Below are positions 17,847-26,812 of a stretch of 64,000 bases of DNA, in pieces. The notes below the pieces were generated by a model. It was given only the letters and a program-made list of their open reading frames with translations, made no database searches and was not told where the DNA came from. A program made the position numbers and the translations under genes. This stretch comes from Flavihumibacter cheonanensis (GTDB lineage: Bacteria > Bacteroidota > Bacteroidia > Chitinophagales > Chitinophagaceae). The stretch spans positions 1,488,001 through 1,552,000 of the forward strand of contig NZ_JAKRWF010000001.1 of the NCBI RefSeq assembly GCF_022352215.1. The letters are read 5' to 3'. Within the stretch, counting starts at the first letter, position 1, and every line of letters starts with the position of its first letter.

Positions 17847-18761
17847 CTAGTTGGACTTCCAGCCAATCATCGTTACACCCAGCACAACCAGGACAGTTCC
17901 CAGTATCTGGGGCGCATGCACCGGTTCGCCAAGAAAAAAATATGCCTGGGCAATGGTGGAAACCGGGCCAATGGAGGAAATGATCGCAGCATTGTTACTG
18001 CCAATCCGTTTCATACCGGCAGTCAGAAAAAAAGAAGGTAAAACCGTGGCAAAAATCGCCAACAATAATCCGAATTGAACCTTTTCTCCCGTCCAGTCAA
18101 ATCCACCAATTCCCTTTTCAAGCAGGTAATGTACAAAGATGCCACCTGATGCAGCTAACATGGCATAGGCATTAAATCGCGTTGCACCTACTTTGGGTAT
18201 CATACGTCCACTTCCAGCCAGATAACCGGCATAGGTAATTGCACATATAAAAATCATCAGGGAGCCCAAAAAGAAACCATCCTTTCCATAGTCAATCTGC
18301 AATTCACCATAATAAGCAATGCCAATTCCAATGTAGGTAATTAGTAATGCCCAGCCCTGCCGCTTGCTTAGCTTCTGACGAAATAAAAAATAATTGATAA
18401 ATGCCGTAAAACTGGGATATAAAAACAAGATCAGGCGCTCCAACGCAGCTGAAATAAATTGCAGCCCGATAAAATCAAACCAACTGCTGGCATAATAACC
18501 CAGCAATCCGCATACAATCACCCAAAGCCAATCGCGACGCGATACGGCCGTTCCTCCCTCCTGCCGGCTGTTCCACCAGGCCACCGCAACAAAAAAGGGC
18601 ACCGAAAACAACATACGCAACATCAGCAAGCTGATCGCATCAATCTGTACTTCGCGATACGCCAGCTTCACCATTACTGCCTTGGTCGAAAACAAAACTG
18701 CACCGGCAAAGGTTAAAACAAACCCCCACCAGTGCAGTTGCTTATGTGTTCCCGTTCCCAC
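17847..18761 (-). CDS. EamA/DMT-family transporter
   Basis: Drug/metabolite-superfamily permease with about ten hydrophobic helices in two EamA halves (residues ~10-140 and ~155-300). Typical pieces are LSTKAVMVKLAYR-like loops in the first half and GSNNAAIISSIGPVSTIAQAYFFLGEP in the second. The start codon is a GTG directly abutting the TAA of dapD, so translation is very likely coupled. The co-transcribed dapD suggests a link to lysine/diaminopimelate metabolism, but the substrate is unknown. Confidence 0.9.
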   Translation of the reverse strand: MGTGTHKQLHWWGFVLTFAGAVLFSTKAVMVKLAYREVQIDAISLLMLRMLFSVPFFVAVAWWNSRQEGGTAVSRRDWLWVIVCGLLGYYASSWFDFIGLQFISAALERLILFLYPSFTAFINYFLFRQKLSKRQGWALLITYIGIGIAYYGELQIDYGKDGFFLGSLMIFICAITYAGYLAGSGRMIPKVGATRFNAYAMLAASGGIFVHYLLEKGIGGFDWTGEKVQFGLLLAIFATVLPSFFLTAGMKRIGSNNAAIISSIGPVSTIAQAYFFLGEPVHAPQILGTVLVVLGVTMIGWKSN

Positions 18762-19574
18762 TTACACGCTCACGTTGAAATCACGCAGCGCATCGTTCAG
18801 GCTGGTTTTTAAATCGGTACTAGGTTTGCGCTGTCCGATAATCAATGCACAGCTCACCTGGTATTCTCCTGCTGCAAATTTCTTGGTATAAGAACCCGGA
18901 ATCACAACACTGCGGGCAGGTACCCTTCCTTTGTATTCGACAGGCTCCGGACCACTTACATCGATGATCTTGGTACTCTGTGTCAATACTACATTGGCGC
19001 CCAGTACAGCTTCTTTCTCTACAATTACACCTTCCACTACAATACAACGGGACCCTATAAAACACCCATCTTCAATAATTACCGGCGCAGCCTGAAGTGG
19101 CTCAAGTACTCCTCCAATTCCTACACCACCACTCAGGTGTACACCTTTTCCAATTTGCGCACAACTACCTACCGTTGCCCAGGTATCCACCATCGTGCCT
19201 TCATCTACATAGGCTCCGATATTTACATAACTTGGCATCATCACAACATTGCGTCCCAGAAAGGCACCATAACGGGCTATGGCATGCGGTACGGCACGAA
19301 CTCCCAGTGATGCATAGTTTTTCTTCAGCAACATCTTATCGTAAAACTCGAAGGGACCAAGTTCGTAGGTCTGCATCTGCTGAATGCCGAAGTACATAAG
19401 GATGGCCTGTTTCACCCACTCATTTACTACCCATCCGTTTTCACCCGGACTCGCCACTCGAAGACGGCCTTTATCCACTTCTTCGATCACAGCGCGAACC
19501 GCATCTGCATAATCTGCTTCTTTGAGCAGGTCCCGGTTGCCCCAGGCTTCCTGTATCATTGCTTGTAAAGACAT
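18762..19574 (-). CDS. dapD: 2,3,4,5-tetrahydropyridine-2,6-dicarboxylate N-succinyltransferase
   Basis: Acyl-CoA-dependent acylation step in the succinylase branch of diaminopimelate and lysine synthesis. The N-terminal helical domain (MSLQAMIQEAWGNR) is followed by the left-handed beta-helix of hexapeptide repeats (VVMMPSYVNIGAYVDEGTMVDTWATVGSCAQIGKGVHLSGG), the hallmark of DapD. The ATG at 19574 gives 270 residues, the normal length, and is preferred to one at 19619. A TATGTTTG -7 element sits 18 nt upstream. dapB of the same pathway lies at 25.7 kb. Confidence 0.96.
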   Translation of the reverse strand: MSLQAMIQEAWGNRDLLKEADYADAVRAVIEEVDKGRLRVASPGENGWVVNEWVKQAILMYFGIQQMQTYELGPFEFYDKMLLKKNYASLGVRAVPHAIARYGAFLGRNVVMMPSYVNIGAYVDEGTMVDTWATVGSCAQIGKGVHLSGGVGIGGVLEPLQAAPVIIEDGCFIGSRCIVVEGVIVEKEAVLGANVVLTQSTKIIDVSGPEPVEYKGRVPARSVVIPGSYTKKFAAGEYQVSCALIIGQRKPSTDLKTSLNDALRDFNVSV

Positions 19575-19592
19575 CGGTAAAGAAAATTTTTG

Positions 19593-19600
19593 CAAACATA
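19593..19600 (-). promoter_or_regulatory. -7 element of dapD
   Basis: TATGTTTG on the minus strand matches TAnnTTTG, with an 18-nt leader to the ATG. No TTG at standard spacing is seen. Confidence 0.45.
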
Positions 19601-19626
19601 GCGTAAATGAACGTTGCACGACCAGC

Positions 19627-20220
19627 TTACAAGATTCTTATCCCGACTCCCACCTGGAATCCTTTATTCTTCCAGGCCTCATTTACATCACCGGAGTTGA
19701 TGTCATTAATATTGGTAAAGTATCTGCCGGTAATATGAAAGCCGCCAAAATTCAGCTGGGCTCCACCTACCAGGGATACCACTCCGGCATTAAAAGCATC
19801 ACGGCCGTTCTGCAACAGATTTTTATCCTGGTTGAGCAACACGCCGAATTGAGGTCCCGCGTGCAGGGAGAACCAATCCAGCAACCGATAGTTCAGCGTA
19901 ATTGGAATAGCCAGGTAATTCAATTTCACTTCCTGCCGGTTGGAACCATTTGCCGGAAAATTAATGATGTCTTCAAAATCATCGGCAGTACGTGTTCTGT
20001 ATTCGGTCCACATTACTTCCGGCTGAATGAACCATTTTTTTCCTAATCCCACTTCCGCAAATCCGCCAAGCTGATAGCCATAATTGAATTCATCCGTCAT
20101 GGCTTTTCCATCCACCTTGGTTAGATTAGCACCACCTTTAATTCCGAAATGGAGTCCCTGCGCCTGTGTTAGGGATACGGCCAGCAAGGCCAGTACGAGC
20201 AAACTGAGTTTGGATTTCAT
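19627..20220 (-). CDS. Outer-membrane beta-barrel protein, PorT-like
   Basis: Small barrel protein with a signal peptide (MKSKLSLLVLALLAVSLTQAQG) and alternating hydrophobic strands (LHFGIKGGANLTKVDG, YQLGGFAEVGLGKKWFIQPEVMW, VSLVGGAQLNFGGFHITGRYF). The ending GVGIRIL is typical for Bacteroidota OMP_b-brl_2/PorT-like proteins of about 200 residues. The ATG at 20220 is chosen over one at 20250 because it starts at the signal peptide. Specific role unknown. Confidence 0.87.
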   Translation of the reverse strand: MKSKLSLLVLALLAVSLTQAQGLHFGIKGGANLTKVDGKAMTDEFNYGYQLGGFAEVGLGKKWFIQPEVMWTEYRTRTADDFEDIINFPANGSNRQEVKLNYLAIPITLNYRLLDWFSLHAGPQFGVLLNQDKNLLQNGRDAFNAGVVSLVGGAQLNFGGFHITGRYFTNINDINSGDVNEAWKNKGFQVGVGIRIL

Positions 20221-20327
20221 AACGTTGGTTTTGTGGAAAATTAGCGCCAATTATATGCCAACGGCTATGCATGCCTGTTAAATAAAATGCAAACAAAACA
20301 GGATTAAACCTTTCACATTTGACTTGG

Positions 20328-21575
20328 TCAAACGAGCTCCAAAATCGTGATCTCCGGTAAAATACCTACCCTACCCGGATAACCAATGAAGCCGAAGCCC
20401 CGGTTTACATAGAGTTTTTGTCGCTCGGTTTCATAGAGTCCGGCCCATTGCTTGTAAACATATTGCACCGGGCTCCATTTGAAACCGGGTAATTCCACCC
20501 CGAATTGCATCCCGTGTGTATGGCCGCTAAGAGTCAAATCAATATCAGGATAGGTTTCCAGCACTTCCGCATCCCAATGGCTGGGATCGTGACTCATCAG
20601 TATTTTAAAAGGATATTGTTCTGCTCCTTTATAAGCGTTGGAAAGATTTCCGTATTTCGGAAAATTGGCCTTCGCTCCCCAGTTTTCAATTCCCAGCAAG
20701 GCTATTTTTTCGCCTTCCCGCTCCAGTACTACATGTTCATTCATCAATAACCGCCAGCCCATATCTGCATGCAGCTGGATAAGATCAGCAAGATTCTGCT
20801 CTTTAGCGGCTCTTGATTCCCATTGATAATAATCGCCATAATCATGGTTTCCCAATACGGAATACACCCCAAGCGGGGCCTTCAGTTGTGAAAAGATCTC
20901 TTTATAGGGCTCCATTTCTACTGCACGATCATTCACCAAATCACCAGTGAATAAAATGATATCAGGATTCAATTGCTGAATGCGATCCACTCCTTTCTGC
21001 ACTGCAATGGGATCCGTAAAACTTCCGCTATGGATATCGCTGATCTGTAAAATCCGTAAGCCTTTGAATGCGGATGGCAGGTTACCATATGACAAACGGT
21101 GACGCTTAACCGAATAATTGTATTTATTCGTGAAGCCATACATAAATGTTCCAAAAAGCGTAGATCCGGCAGCCAATCCCAGCCAGCTGAGAAAAGCAGA
21201 GCGACTGATCCCCTCCTCTTTTTCTTCAGATGCAGCCCTTGCTTTGGGTATAACCTTACTCGCTGTGAATTGTACACCTCTGCGGACATCATCTACCAGG
21301 AAAAATACACTCGCTATTAACTTTGAGAAAAAGAGTCCGACAATGGTTGCAAATACATAAGAACGTACCGCCTTCGGCCAGTTATCCGCCCCGAGTTGTG
21401 GCATAAAAACAAATACAACAGCCACTCCGATGGATACCACCCAGTATCCTATCAGCAAGGCCTGCCGGGATCGTACTGACCAGCCCTGCGTAACATGGCG
21501 TATAACCTGGAATATGTAAAAATCAAGGAGCAGCAGGAATACCAGGATCACCCATATCATGCCGGAACTTCTCAT
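20328..21575 (-). CDS. Membrane-anchored metallophosphoesterase
   Basis: YaeI/YkuE-like calcineurin-type phosphoesterase. Four to five hydrophobic helices cover residues 1-~150, followed by the catalytic domain with all metal motifs: ISDIHSGSF, FTGDLVNDR, LGNHDYGDYY, MSHDPSHW and LSGHTHGMQ. Relatives act on UDP-diacylglucosamine or other lipid-linked phosphates, but the substrate here is not determinable. It starts nine bases after the stop of the FMN reductase gene, so the two are likely co-transcribed. Confidence 0.9.
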   Translation of the reverse strand: MRSSGMIWVILVFLLLLDFYIFQVIRHVTQGWSVRSRQALLIGYWVVSIGVAVVFVFMPQLGADNWPKAVRSYVFATIVGLFFSKLIASVFFLVDDVRRGVQFTASKVIPKARAASEEKEEGISRSAFLSWLGLAAGSTLFGTFMYGFTNKYNYSVKRHRLSYGNLPSAFKGLRILQISDIHSGSFTDPIAVQKGVDRIQQLNPDIILFTGDLVNDRAVEMEPYKEIFSQLKAPLGVYSVLGNHDYGDYYQWESRAAKEQNLADLIQLHADMGWRLLMNEHVVLEREGEKIALLGIENWGAKANFPKYGNLSNAYKGAEQYPFKILMSHDPSHWDAEVLETYPDIDLTLSGHTHGMQFGVELPGFKWSPVQYVYKQWAGLYETERQKLYVNRGFGFIGYPGRVGILPEITILELV

Positions 21576-21584
21576 ATAATCAGT

Positions 21585-22094
21585 TTAAAAAGCAATGAAT
21601 TCATCGAGTTGCTGGTGGATGGCTTTCAGGGTAGGCTCATCCTTGATACTGCCATCCAGGTTCAGCAACACATTCACTACTGAAATTGGTAATTTATTGT
21701 GGTGCACCATCATTTTTAGGTAGTGCAGAATTCCTGTCAGGTGTTCCATACCCCTTAGGTTGCCGGCCCTTCCGGTTGATACTCCAACCAGCAAGGCTTT
21801 TTTCCCCCACCAGCAGGACTGGATATCACTGCTGTCAAACAGCGATTTCAACACACCGGGAATACTTCCATTATATTCAGGTGAGATGAATATGAATTTG
21901 TTGGTCGGGTTCAGGAGGCTTGTTTCCAGGTCGCGGATCTGTGCGTTACGGGTACTGACATCCAAATTTTCCAGGCTCAGTAAATTGGCCTCAATACCTT
22001 TCTGAGCCAGGAGGTCTTTGTATTGCTGGGCAATTTTCAGCGTATTACTTCCGGTACGGTTGGTTCCTGATACAATGGTGTAGTTCGAATTCAT
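21585..22094 (-). CDS. NADPH-dependent FMN reductase family protein
   Basis: Flavodoxin-like reductase of the FMN_red family. Visible are the FMN phosphate loop SGTNRTGSNTLKIAQ near the N-terminus and FISPEYNGSIPGVLKSLFD, the family signature, near residue 70. The ATG at 22094 starts MNSNYTIVSG at the first strand and gives 169 residues; a start at 22130 adds 12 unlikely residues. A GATTTTTG close to the -7 consensus lies just upstream. It is the first gene of a pair with the metallophosphoesterase. Confidence 0.88.
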   Translation of the reverse strand: MNSNYTIVSGTNRTGSNTLKIAQQYKDLLAQKGIEANLLSLENLDVSTRNAQIRDLETSLLNPTNKFIFISPEYNGSIPGVLKSLFDSSDIQSCWWGKKALLVGVSTGRAGNLRGMEHLTGILHYLKMMVHHNKLPISVVNVLLNLDGSIKDEPTLKAIHQQLDEFIAF

Positions 22095-22167
22095 GGTATG
22101 CTGCAAAAATCTGCCATTGATAACAAGCACCGCGGTGGTTTGTTCCGGTTATTTTAAGCCGAAACGT

Positions 22168-22175
22168 TATTTTTG
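22168..22175 (+). promoter_or_regulatory. -7 element upstream of the MBL-fold hydrolase gene
   Basis: TATTTTTG, a full match to TAnnTTTG, 29 nt before the ATG at 22205. No TTG at normal spacing. Confidence 0.45.
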
Positions 22176-22204
22176 CTGTCCCTGGTCAAAAAAAAGTGCA
22201 GATT

Positions 22205-22885
22205 ATGCAATATACATATTATGGTCATTCCTGTTTTTCGGTAGTGATCAACGGCAAACATTTATTATTTGATCCATTTATCACTTATAATGAATTGGCT
22301 AAGGATATCAATATAAATACTATCAAGGCTGATTTTATACTGGTTTCTCACGGTCATTCCGACCATATTGCTGATTGTATAGCGATTGCCAAACGTACCG
22401 GTGCCAAAGTGATCACTAACTATGAGATTCACGAATGGCTGAACAAAAATGGGGTCGCCAATACGCACCCCATGAACACAGGAGGTTCCTGGGATTTTGG
22501 CGATTTCAGGGTGAAATGTACCGTTGCCCAGCACTCCAGCGGACTGCCGGATGGTTCTTATGGCGGTAATCCAATGGGGTTCATCGTATACTCTGATGCC
22601 GGTAATTTTTATTATGCCGGTGATACAGCCTTAACCCTTGATATGCAATTAATTCCGCGATGGGCAAAACTTAATTTTGCGGTCTTGCCAATTGGCGACA
22701 ATTTTACCATGAACGCTACCGATGCCCTGGCCTGCGCTGAAATGATCCAGTGCCAGCAGGTTATTGGAGTGCATTACGATACTTTCGGATTTATCAAAAT
22801 CGATCACCAGGCTGCCCAGGATATATTTTCCCGAGGCGGCAAAAAGTTGCACCTGGTTGCCATTGGTGAAAGTATTACGATTTAA
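22205..22885 (+). CDS. Metal-dependent hydrolase, MBL fold, UPF0173/YtkL family
   Basis: Metallo-beta-lactamase-fold hydrolase of about 226 residues. The family opening MQYTYYGHSCF is followed by the metal motif HGHSDH near residue 51, then TAQHSSG-like VAQHSSGLPDG, YYAGDTALT and GVHYDTFGFIKID. This fits the UPF0173 group, whose substrate is unknown. The ATG is chosen over a GTG at 22196 because the conserved N-terminus starts there. It precedes parA by 36 bases on the same strand. Confidence 0.92.
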   Translation: MQYTYYGHSCFSVVINGKHLLFDPFITYNELAKDININTIKADFILVSHGHSDHIADCIAIAKRTGAKVITNYEIHEWLNKNGVANTHPMNTGGSWDFGDFRVKCTVAQHSSGLPDGSYGGNPMGFIVYSDAGNFYYAGDTALTLDMQLIPRWAKLNFAVLPIGDNFTMNATDALACAEMIQCQQVIGVHYDTFGFIKIDHQAAQDIFSRGGKKLHLVAIGESITI

Positions 22886-22921
22886 TCCCTTACCCGAAAA
22901 CGAAGAACGAGGAACTGAATT

Positions 22922-23749
22922 ATGGCAAGAATCATAGGCGTAGCGAATCAAAAAGGTGGTGTAGGCAAAACCACCACTGCCATTAACCTGGCAGCGAGTT
23001 TTGCCGTACTGGAATTTCGTACCCTGTTGGTGGATGCTGATCCCCAGGCGAACAGTACTACCGGAACCGGGTTCGATCTGCACAATATCACTCAGAGCCT
23101 GTACGACTGTATGGTAAATGGTACGCCGATCCGGGACGTAATCCTCAAATCGGATATTCCTCACCTCGATGTGGTACCATCACATATCGACCTGGTAGGT
23201 GCAGAGATCGAAATGATCAATTACCCGAACCGGGAGAATGTGTTAAAAGGTATCCTGGCGCCGGTTTTGGATGACTATGATTTTATTGTAATTGACTGTT
23301 CCCCTTCGTTGGGACTTATTACAGTAAATGCATTAACTGCCGCCGATTCGGTGATCGTGCCCGTCCAAACTGAGTTTTTTGCCCTGGAAGGATTGGGCAA
23401 ATTGCTGAATACCATCAAAATTGTACAGAACCGGCTCAATCCGGAACTGGAAATTGAAGGGATCCTGATGACCATGTACGATGGTCGTCTGCGTTTATGC
23501 AACCAGGTAGTAAGTGAAGTTCGGCGCCATTTTGATGAACTGGTATTTAATACCATCGTACACCGGAATACCCGGATCAGTGAAGCACCTTCCGTAGGAA
23601 AACCGGTTATCCTCTATGACGCTTACAGTAAAGGATCCGTAAACTATCTGAATCTCGCAAAAGAAATCCTCCAGAAAAACAATATGACACGTATCAGCCA
23701 GGAAGATCGTGTGATGGAAGAAGAAACCGAAGAGGAAGGAGAAGAATAG
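22922..23749 (+). CDS. parA: Chromosome-partitioning ATPase ParA (Soj)
   Basis: Deviant Walker-A ATPase that drives segregation of ParB-bound origins. The N-terminus reads MARIIGVANQKGGVGKTTTAINLA, with KGGVGKTT as the P-loop; DADPQANST and VIDCSPSLG follow. The C-terminus is strongly acidic (EEETEEEGEE). At 275 residues it has normal length. parB follows after 67 bases filled with a heptamer array, so the pair is likely one operon, probably near the replication origin, although no origin is visible in this window. Confidence 0.96.
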   Translation: MARIIGVANQKGGVGKTTTAINLAASFAVLEFRTLLVDADPQANSTTGTGFDLHNITQSLYDCMVNGTPIRDVILKSDIPHLDVVPSHIDLVGAEIEMINYPNRENVLKGILAPVLDDYDFIVIDCSPSLGLITVNALTAADSVIVPVQTEFFALEGLGKLLNTIKIVQNRLNPELEIEGILMTMYDGRLRLCNQVVSEVRRHFDELVFNTIVHRNTRISEAPSVGKPVILYDAYSKGSVNYLNLAKEILQKNNMTRISQEDRVMEEETEEEGEE

Positions 23750-23753
23750 CATT

Positions 23754-23809
23754 TTTCACGTTTCACATCTCACGTTTCACGTTTCACTTTTCACTTTTCA
23801 CTTTTCACT
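23754..23809 (+). repeat. Heptamer array (TYTCACR type), eight units, between parA and parB
   Basis: Eight consecutive 7-base units fill the parA-parB gap: tttcacg, tttcaca, tctcacg, tttcacg and four times tttcact. The parB ATG follows seven bases later. The same unit recurs at 25.5, 34.9-35.0 and 41.6 kb. Confidence 0.9.
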
Positions 23810-23816
23810 TCTTATC

Positions 23817-24734
23817 ATGACCAACCCAAATAAAAAAGACGCGCTCGGAAAAGGAATTCGTTCCTTATTGCAGAATATTGATGCCGATTTAAAAAACACT
23901 TCGGGGCAATTGAAACCCCAGGTGGTGGAACAGGCAACTTCCATGTCGCGTATCCCGATTACCCAGATCGAAACCAACCCCAAGCAACCGCGACGTGATT
24001 TTGACGAACAGGCACTGAATGAACTGGCTGCCTCCATCAAAATACATGATATTATTCAGCCAATCACAGTTTCCAAACTTCCTTCGGGGAAATACCGGCT
24101 GATATCCGGAGAGCGACGTTTTCGCGCATCCAAAATTGCTGGATTAAAAGATTTACCTGCTTATATACGCCAGGCTGATGACCAACAGTTACTTGAGCTG
24201 GCATTGCTGGAAAACCTGCAGCGGGAAGACCTGAATGCCATTGAAGTGAGCCTGAGTTACAAGCGCATGATGGATGAGCTGAACTACACGCAGGAACAGG
24301 TGGCTGAACGCATGGGTAAGGAAAGAAGTACGGTGGCGAATTATATTCGTCTGCTGCGACTCCCACCCGATATCCAGGTAGCTGTTCGGAACGGCGATAT
24401 CAGTATGGGACATGCACGCGCATTGATTAATGTGGATCATGTAGATAAGCAACTCTATATATTTAACGAAATCAAGAACAAGGGATTATCTGTTCGCCAG
24501 ACAGAAGAACTGGTCCGGAAAATGTATAAAGAGGAGAGTCCCGCTGTTAAAACTGCTCCAAAAACCAGCCTTCCGCCTGTATACAAGAAAATAGAGGATA
24601 ATTTAGCATCCCATTTCAGCACAAAAGTGAAGCTGAACCATAACAAAAAAGGTCATGGCAGCATTACCCTGGAATATTATTCAATCCAGGAACTGAACAA
24701 GCTGCTGGAAGCAATGGGTGTAACGGTGAATTAA
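23817..24734 (+). CDS. parB: Chromosome-partitioning protein ParB
   Basis: Centromere-binding CTPase partner of ParA. Domains in order: a basic start (KKDALGKGIRSLL), the ParB/Srx domain with NPKQPRRDFDEQALNELAASI and LISGERRFRASK (the CTP-binding GERRFRA box), LLENLQREDLNAIE, then the HTH for parS binding (YTQEQVAERMGKERSTVANYIRLL), and a C-terminal dimerisation region. Length 305 residues. The next gene begins three bases after its stop. Confidence 0.96.
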   Translation: MTNPNKKDALGKGIRSLLQNIDADLKNTSGQLKPQVVEQATSMSRIPITQIETNPKQPRRDFDEQALNELAASIKIHDIIQPITVSKLPSGKYRLISGERRFRASKIAGLKDLPAYIRQADDQQLLELALLENLQREDLNAIEVSLSYKRMMDELNYTQEQVAERMGKERSTVANYIRLLRLPPDIQVAVRNGDISMGHARALINVDHVDKQLYIFNEIKNKGLSVRQTEELVRKMYKEESPAVKTAPKTSLPPVYKKIEDNLASHFSTKVKLNHNKKGHGSITLEYYSIQELNKLLEAMGVTVN

Positions 24735-24737
24735 TTC

Positions 24738-25544
24738 ATGAGCAGACTCCGACTGGCATTATTGCTGATGTTTTTTTCCGGATTCTTCTGGAGCAGGGAA
24801 GCCATTGCCTATACAGCCCCCCTGCCTTTTTTTGATTGGCGCATGTGCTTTACTGTTAGCGATGCTTCTCTTCCAACCCGCGATACCATACCTGCTAAAT
24901 CTGATTCGCTGGCTCGTTCTGCCGATAGCCTTATGCAGGCTCCTAAAAACCTCCTGGCGGTTGTTGACAGCTCAGGGAAAGTAGCAGCTTCAGGAAAAGA
25001 CACGGCGAAAGCTGCCAAAAAAGTGAAAGCGCCACATGATCCCCGGAAAGCCACCATTCGTTCTGCAATTATTCCCGGATGGGGACAGGTGTATAACAGG
25101 AAATACTGGAAAGTACCTATTGTATATGCAGCACTGGGAATTACCGGGTATGTGTTTTTTGACAATATCAAAACCTACCGGGAAGTTCGGTATGCTTACC
25201 AGGTAACTGTAACAAAGGATACAGCCAACTACGATAAAGTAGCTCCCTACCTGAGAGTTTTTGTTGAAAACAATGCAGCCTCCTCTCTCGATAACTACCG
25301 CCGGGAATTTCGACGTAACATTGATTATTCAGTATTGGTTTTTCTTCTTTTCTGGGGTCTCAATGTGGTGGATGCAACCGTAGATGCACACCTGAAAGAG
25401 TTTGATGTGAGTCCGGAATTGAGCATGAAACTCAAGCCCCTCCTGCCCAACAATACCTACCAGTTAGGCGTAGGTAATACTGCAGGATTATCGCTGGTGT
25501 TTGATATTCACAAAGCGAAGCCTGGCAGACTTTGGGTGAAATAA
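24738..25544 (+). CDS. DUF5683 domain protein
   Basis: Exported or membrane protein often found next to parB in Bacteroidota. A signal-like hydrophobic N-terminus is followed by a low-complexity linker rich in Ser, Ala and Lys (residues ~45-105) and the DUF5683 core: RKATIRSAIIPGWGQVYNRKYWKVPIVYAALGI, a second hydrophobic helix near residue 205 (VLVFLLFWGLNVVDATVDAHL) and a beta-like tail. Function is not known. It sits three bases behind parB and belongs to the same transcription unit. Confidence 0.85.
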   Translation: MSRLRLALLLMFFSGFFWSREAIAYTAPLPFFDWRMCFTVSDASLPTRDTIPAKSDSLARSADSLMQAPKNLLAVVDSSGKVAASGKDTAKAAKKVKAPHDPRKATIRSAIIPGWGQVYNRKYWKVPIVYAALGITGYVFFDNIKTYREVRYAYQVTVTKDTANYDKVAPYLRVFVENNAASSLDNYRREFRRNIDYSVLVFLLFWGLNVVDATVDAHLKEFDVSPELSMKLKPLLPNNTYQLGVGNTAGLSLVFDIHKAKPGRLWVK

Positions 25545-25545
25545 A

Positions 25546-25566
25546 AGTGAAATGTGAGACGTGAGA
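25546..25566 (-). repeat. Heptamer array, three units (inverse orientation)
   Basis: agtgaaa, tgtgaga and cgtgaga follow immediately after the DUF5683 stop; on the minus strand these are TYTCACR units. A purine-rich and then CT-rich stretch follows up to the dapB upstream region. Confidence 0.75.
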
Positions 25567-25680
25567 AGGGAGGCGGGAATATGCTATCTTCCATTGCCCC
25601 TCTTCCATTCCTCCTTATCTTTACGTTAAAAGTTGCCAACTGCGCAGCCAATCATAACTTCTAACTTTCAATCTTTTACT

Positions 25681-26397
25681 TTGCAAATCGCACTCATAGG
25701 ATACGGGAAAATGGGCCAGGCCATTGAAAAAATCGCACTTGAAAGAGGCCATACAATCGGACTTAAAATTGACGTGGACAATAGGCATGAACTCAACGCA
25801 GAAAAGTTGACAGGAATTGATGTGGCCATCGAATTTACCAGTCCGCATAGTGCATTTGACAATATCATGGATCTTTTGAAATTCAACGTTCCTGTTGTAT
25901 GTGGTTCTACCGGTTGGCTTGATAAGAAAGAAGCGGTTGATGAATACTGTTTGCAACAGCAGGGAGCATTTCTGTATGCCAGCAACTTTTCTGTGGGAGT
26001 AAATATCTTTTTTGAACTCAATAAAAAACTGGCGGAACTGATGGCCCATCAGACAGAATACCGCGCTTCCATGGAGGAAATCCACCATACTCAGAAAAAA
26101 GACGCTCCTTCTGGCACAGCTGTGACCCTGGCGGAACAAATCCTGCACTCCATTCCCTTATACAAAAACTGGGTCAATCATGCTTCAGGAAAAGTGGATG
26201 AATTATCCATCATCAGTGAACGTATCGATCCGGCACCCGGTACCCATAAGGTAAAATATGCTTCTGCCATTGACGATATTGAAATCATTCATACAGCGCA
26301 TAGCAGAACAGGTTTTGCAACCGGTGCAGTGATGGCTGCAGAATTCCTCCACGGGAAAAAAGGCATTTATGGTATGAAGGATGTACTCGGCTTATGA
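25681..26397 (+). CDS. dapB: 4-hydroxy-tetrahydrodipicolinate reductase
   Basis: Second enzyme of the diaminopimelate/lysine branch, reducing HTPA with NAD(P)H. The N-terminal Rossmann loop IALIGYGKMGQAIEK and the active-site block HHTQKKDAPSGTA are clear. There is no in-frame ATG before the conserved start; the frame has only TTG codons, at 25633 and 25681. The TTG at 25681 gives LQIALIGYG and 238 residues, the length common in Bacteroidota, and is preferred. The stop overlaps the ATG of the Rrf2 gene (ATGA). Confidence 0.93.
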   Translation: MQIALIGYGKMGQAIEKIALERGHTIGLKIDVDNRHELNAEKLTGIDVAIEFTSPHSAFDNIMDLLKFNVPVVCGSTGWLDKKEAVDEYCLQQQGAFLYASNFSVGVNIFFELNKKLAELMAHQTEYRASMEEIHHTQKKDAPSGTAVTLAEQILHSIPLYKNWVNHASGKVDELSIISERIDPAPGTHKVKYASAIDDIEIIHTAHSRTGFATGAVMAAEFLHGKKGIYGMKDVLGL

Positions 26398-26804
26398 TTT
26401 CAAAGAAAACCCAATATGGCTTGAAAGCGCTGAGTTATATGGCACAGCGGGAAAACCAGGGCCCCATTCTTATCGCTGATATTTCCGTGGATCAGAAAAT
26501 TCCTATTAAATTTCTGGAAGCCATCCTGCTGGACCTGAAAAAAGCAGGACTCCTTGATAGTAAAAAAGGAAAAGGCGGTGGCTATTATTTTGCCCTGCCT
26601 CCCGGCAAGATAAAAGTAGCTACTGTTATCCGTTTGCTCGACGGTCCTATTGCCATGTTACCCTGTGCCAGTCTCAACTTTTATAAGAGATGCGAGGACT
26701 GCGATGAACTTACCTGCGGATTGAATCATCTCATGAAAGAAGTGCGTGATGCAAGCCTTGCCATACTGGAAAACAGAACGGTGGCCGATCTCGCATTCCT
26801 CTAA
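26394..26804 (+). CDS. Rrf2 family transcriptional regulator
   Basis: Winged-helix regulator of 136 residues. MISKKTQYGLKALSYMAQ is the typical Rrf2 opening, and IPIKFLEAILLDLKKAGLLDSKKGKGGGYYFA the recognition helix and wing. Four cysteines (C91, C100, C103, C108) lie where IscR-type members bind an Fe-S cluster, although their spacing differs from IscR. It overlaps dapB by four bases, so it is translationally coupled. The regulated genes are unknown; sulfur, cysteine or redox control is typical for the family. Confidence 0.92.
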   Translation: MISKKTQYGLKALSYMAQRENQGPILIADISVDQKIPIKFLEAILLDLKKAGLLDSKKGKGGGYYFALPPGKIKVATVIRLLDGPIAMLPCASLNFYKRCEDCDELTCGLNHLMKEVRDASLAILENRTVADLAFL

Positions 26805-26812
26805 GTCACCTT

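Noticed and set aside
23754-23809. parS site in the parA-parB gap
   Set aside because: The gap is filled by heptamers and shows no 16-bp parS-like palindrome (TGTTTCACGTGAAACA type); only the half TTTCACG is present, repeated in one orientation. The likeness of the unit to a parS half-site is interesting but unproved.
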